Assembly: GCA_017550445.1 (NCBI GenBank)
Contig: JAFZOV010000043.1
Coordinates: 1 to 5,031 of the forward strand
Direction of reading: 5' to 3'
DNA: 5,031 nucleotides
DNA from: Fibrobacter sp.
GTDB lineage: Bacteria; Fibrobacterota; Fibrobacteria; Fibrobacterales; Fibrobacteraceae
Below the pieces are notes generated by a model that was not told where the DNA came from, searched no databases, and saw nothing but the letters and a program-made list of their open reading frames with translations. The number at the start of each line of letters is the position of its first letter. The first letter of the stretch is position 1. Shown in pieces: positions 4,921 to 5,031 of this stretch. A program made the translations under genes and the position numbers.

Positions 4921-4951
4921 GAGCGAATCTTGACAAAGACTCGCTCTTTTT
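4921..4951 (+). terminator. Intrinsic terminator of the lipoprotein gene
   Basis: GAGCGAATC (4921-4929) pairs with GACTCGCTC (4938-4946) over nine positions with a single A-C mismatch around an 8-nt loop. Five Ts follow directly (4947-4951). It lies about 40 nt after the stop codon. Confidence 0.8.
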
Positions 4952-5031
4952 ATGCCAAGACAAAGATAAAGCGAAGGCGAGTGCAGCCCTAAGGCGGAAG
5001 AAGGTGAGTCGTTGAGCGAACATTCGTCGGC
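4952..5031. other. Purine-rich tail with no supported gene
   Basis: No convincing coding start or RNA gene is seen. GAAGGCGAGT (4973-4982) and GAAGGTGAGT (5000-5009) are near-identical decamers 27 bp apart, and GAGCGAA occurs here (5014-5020) as well as in the terminator stem. It may be the edge of an intergenic repeat that continues outside the window. Confidence 0.3.

Noticed and set aside
4892..5023. A 43-codon minus-strand open frame at the right edge
   Set aside because: It runs through the lipoprotein terminator and ends in the small inverted repeat, shows no motif, and any RBS lies at or beyond the window edge.

Overview
The window looks like chromosomal DNA from a Gram-negative bacterium, most likely Fibrobacter or a close relative. 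This is an inference from three things: Ser/Asn/Pro-rich lipoprotein linkers, a eukaryote-like UDP-sugar pyrophosphorylase beside a lipid A-type acyltransferase, and a recurring TATATT(T/G)-type -10 element. No rRNA or other taxonomic marker is present.

Layout, left to right. (i) A small Smr-domain protein on the minus strand (48-518) is separated by a 156-bp divergent region from (ii) a plus-strand lipoprotein (675-1508) of the amino-acid-binding solute-binding protein family 3. Its two half-domains appear in swapped order, which looks like a natural circular permutation. (iii) That gene meets an HtrB/LpxL-like acyltransferase (1505-2356, minus) tail to tail, with the two stop codons sharing TTAA. 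(iv) A 56-bp palindrome of eight heptamers (2378-2433) separates the acyltransferase from (v) a UAP1/AGX1-type UDP-N-acetylhexosamine pyrophosphorylase (2444-3781, minus). The pyrophosphorylase has a -10-like element almost touching its ATG and may be translated from a leaderless mRNA.

Region 3782-4123 has no protein gene. It holds a well-formed promoter (3882-3910), a candidate small RNA of about 88 nt with a possible H-type pseudoknot and an intrinsic terminator (to 4004), a second imperfect hairpin (4010-4069), and the promoter and strong RBS of the next gene. That gene (4124-4883) encodes a hypothetical lipoprotein whose signal peptide is interrupted by a run of nine Gs. Eight Gs would restore a textbook lipoprotein signal peptide, so it is either a phase-variable (contingency) locus in the OFF state or a homopolymer sequencing error. 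A small inverted repeat and a terminator follow, and the last 80 bases carry no supported gene.

Functionally, the pyrophosphorylase (UDP-GlcNAc supply) and the acyltransferase (lipid A-type acylation) form a plausible cell-envelope transcription unit on the minus strand. The two lipoproteins are probably envelope-anchored. No transporter permease or ATPase accompanies the solute-binding lipoprotein, so it is an orphan here.

The observations most worth checking are the permuted solute-binding lipoprotein, the G9 tract in the second lipoprotein's signal peptide, and the candidate small RNA between 3917 and 4004.
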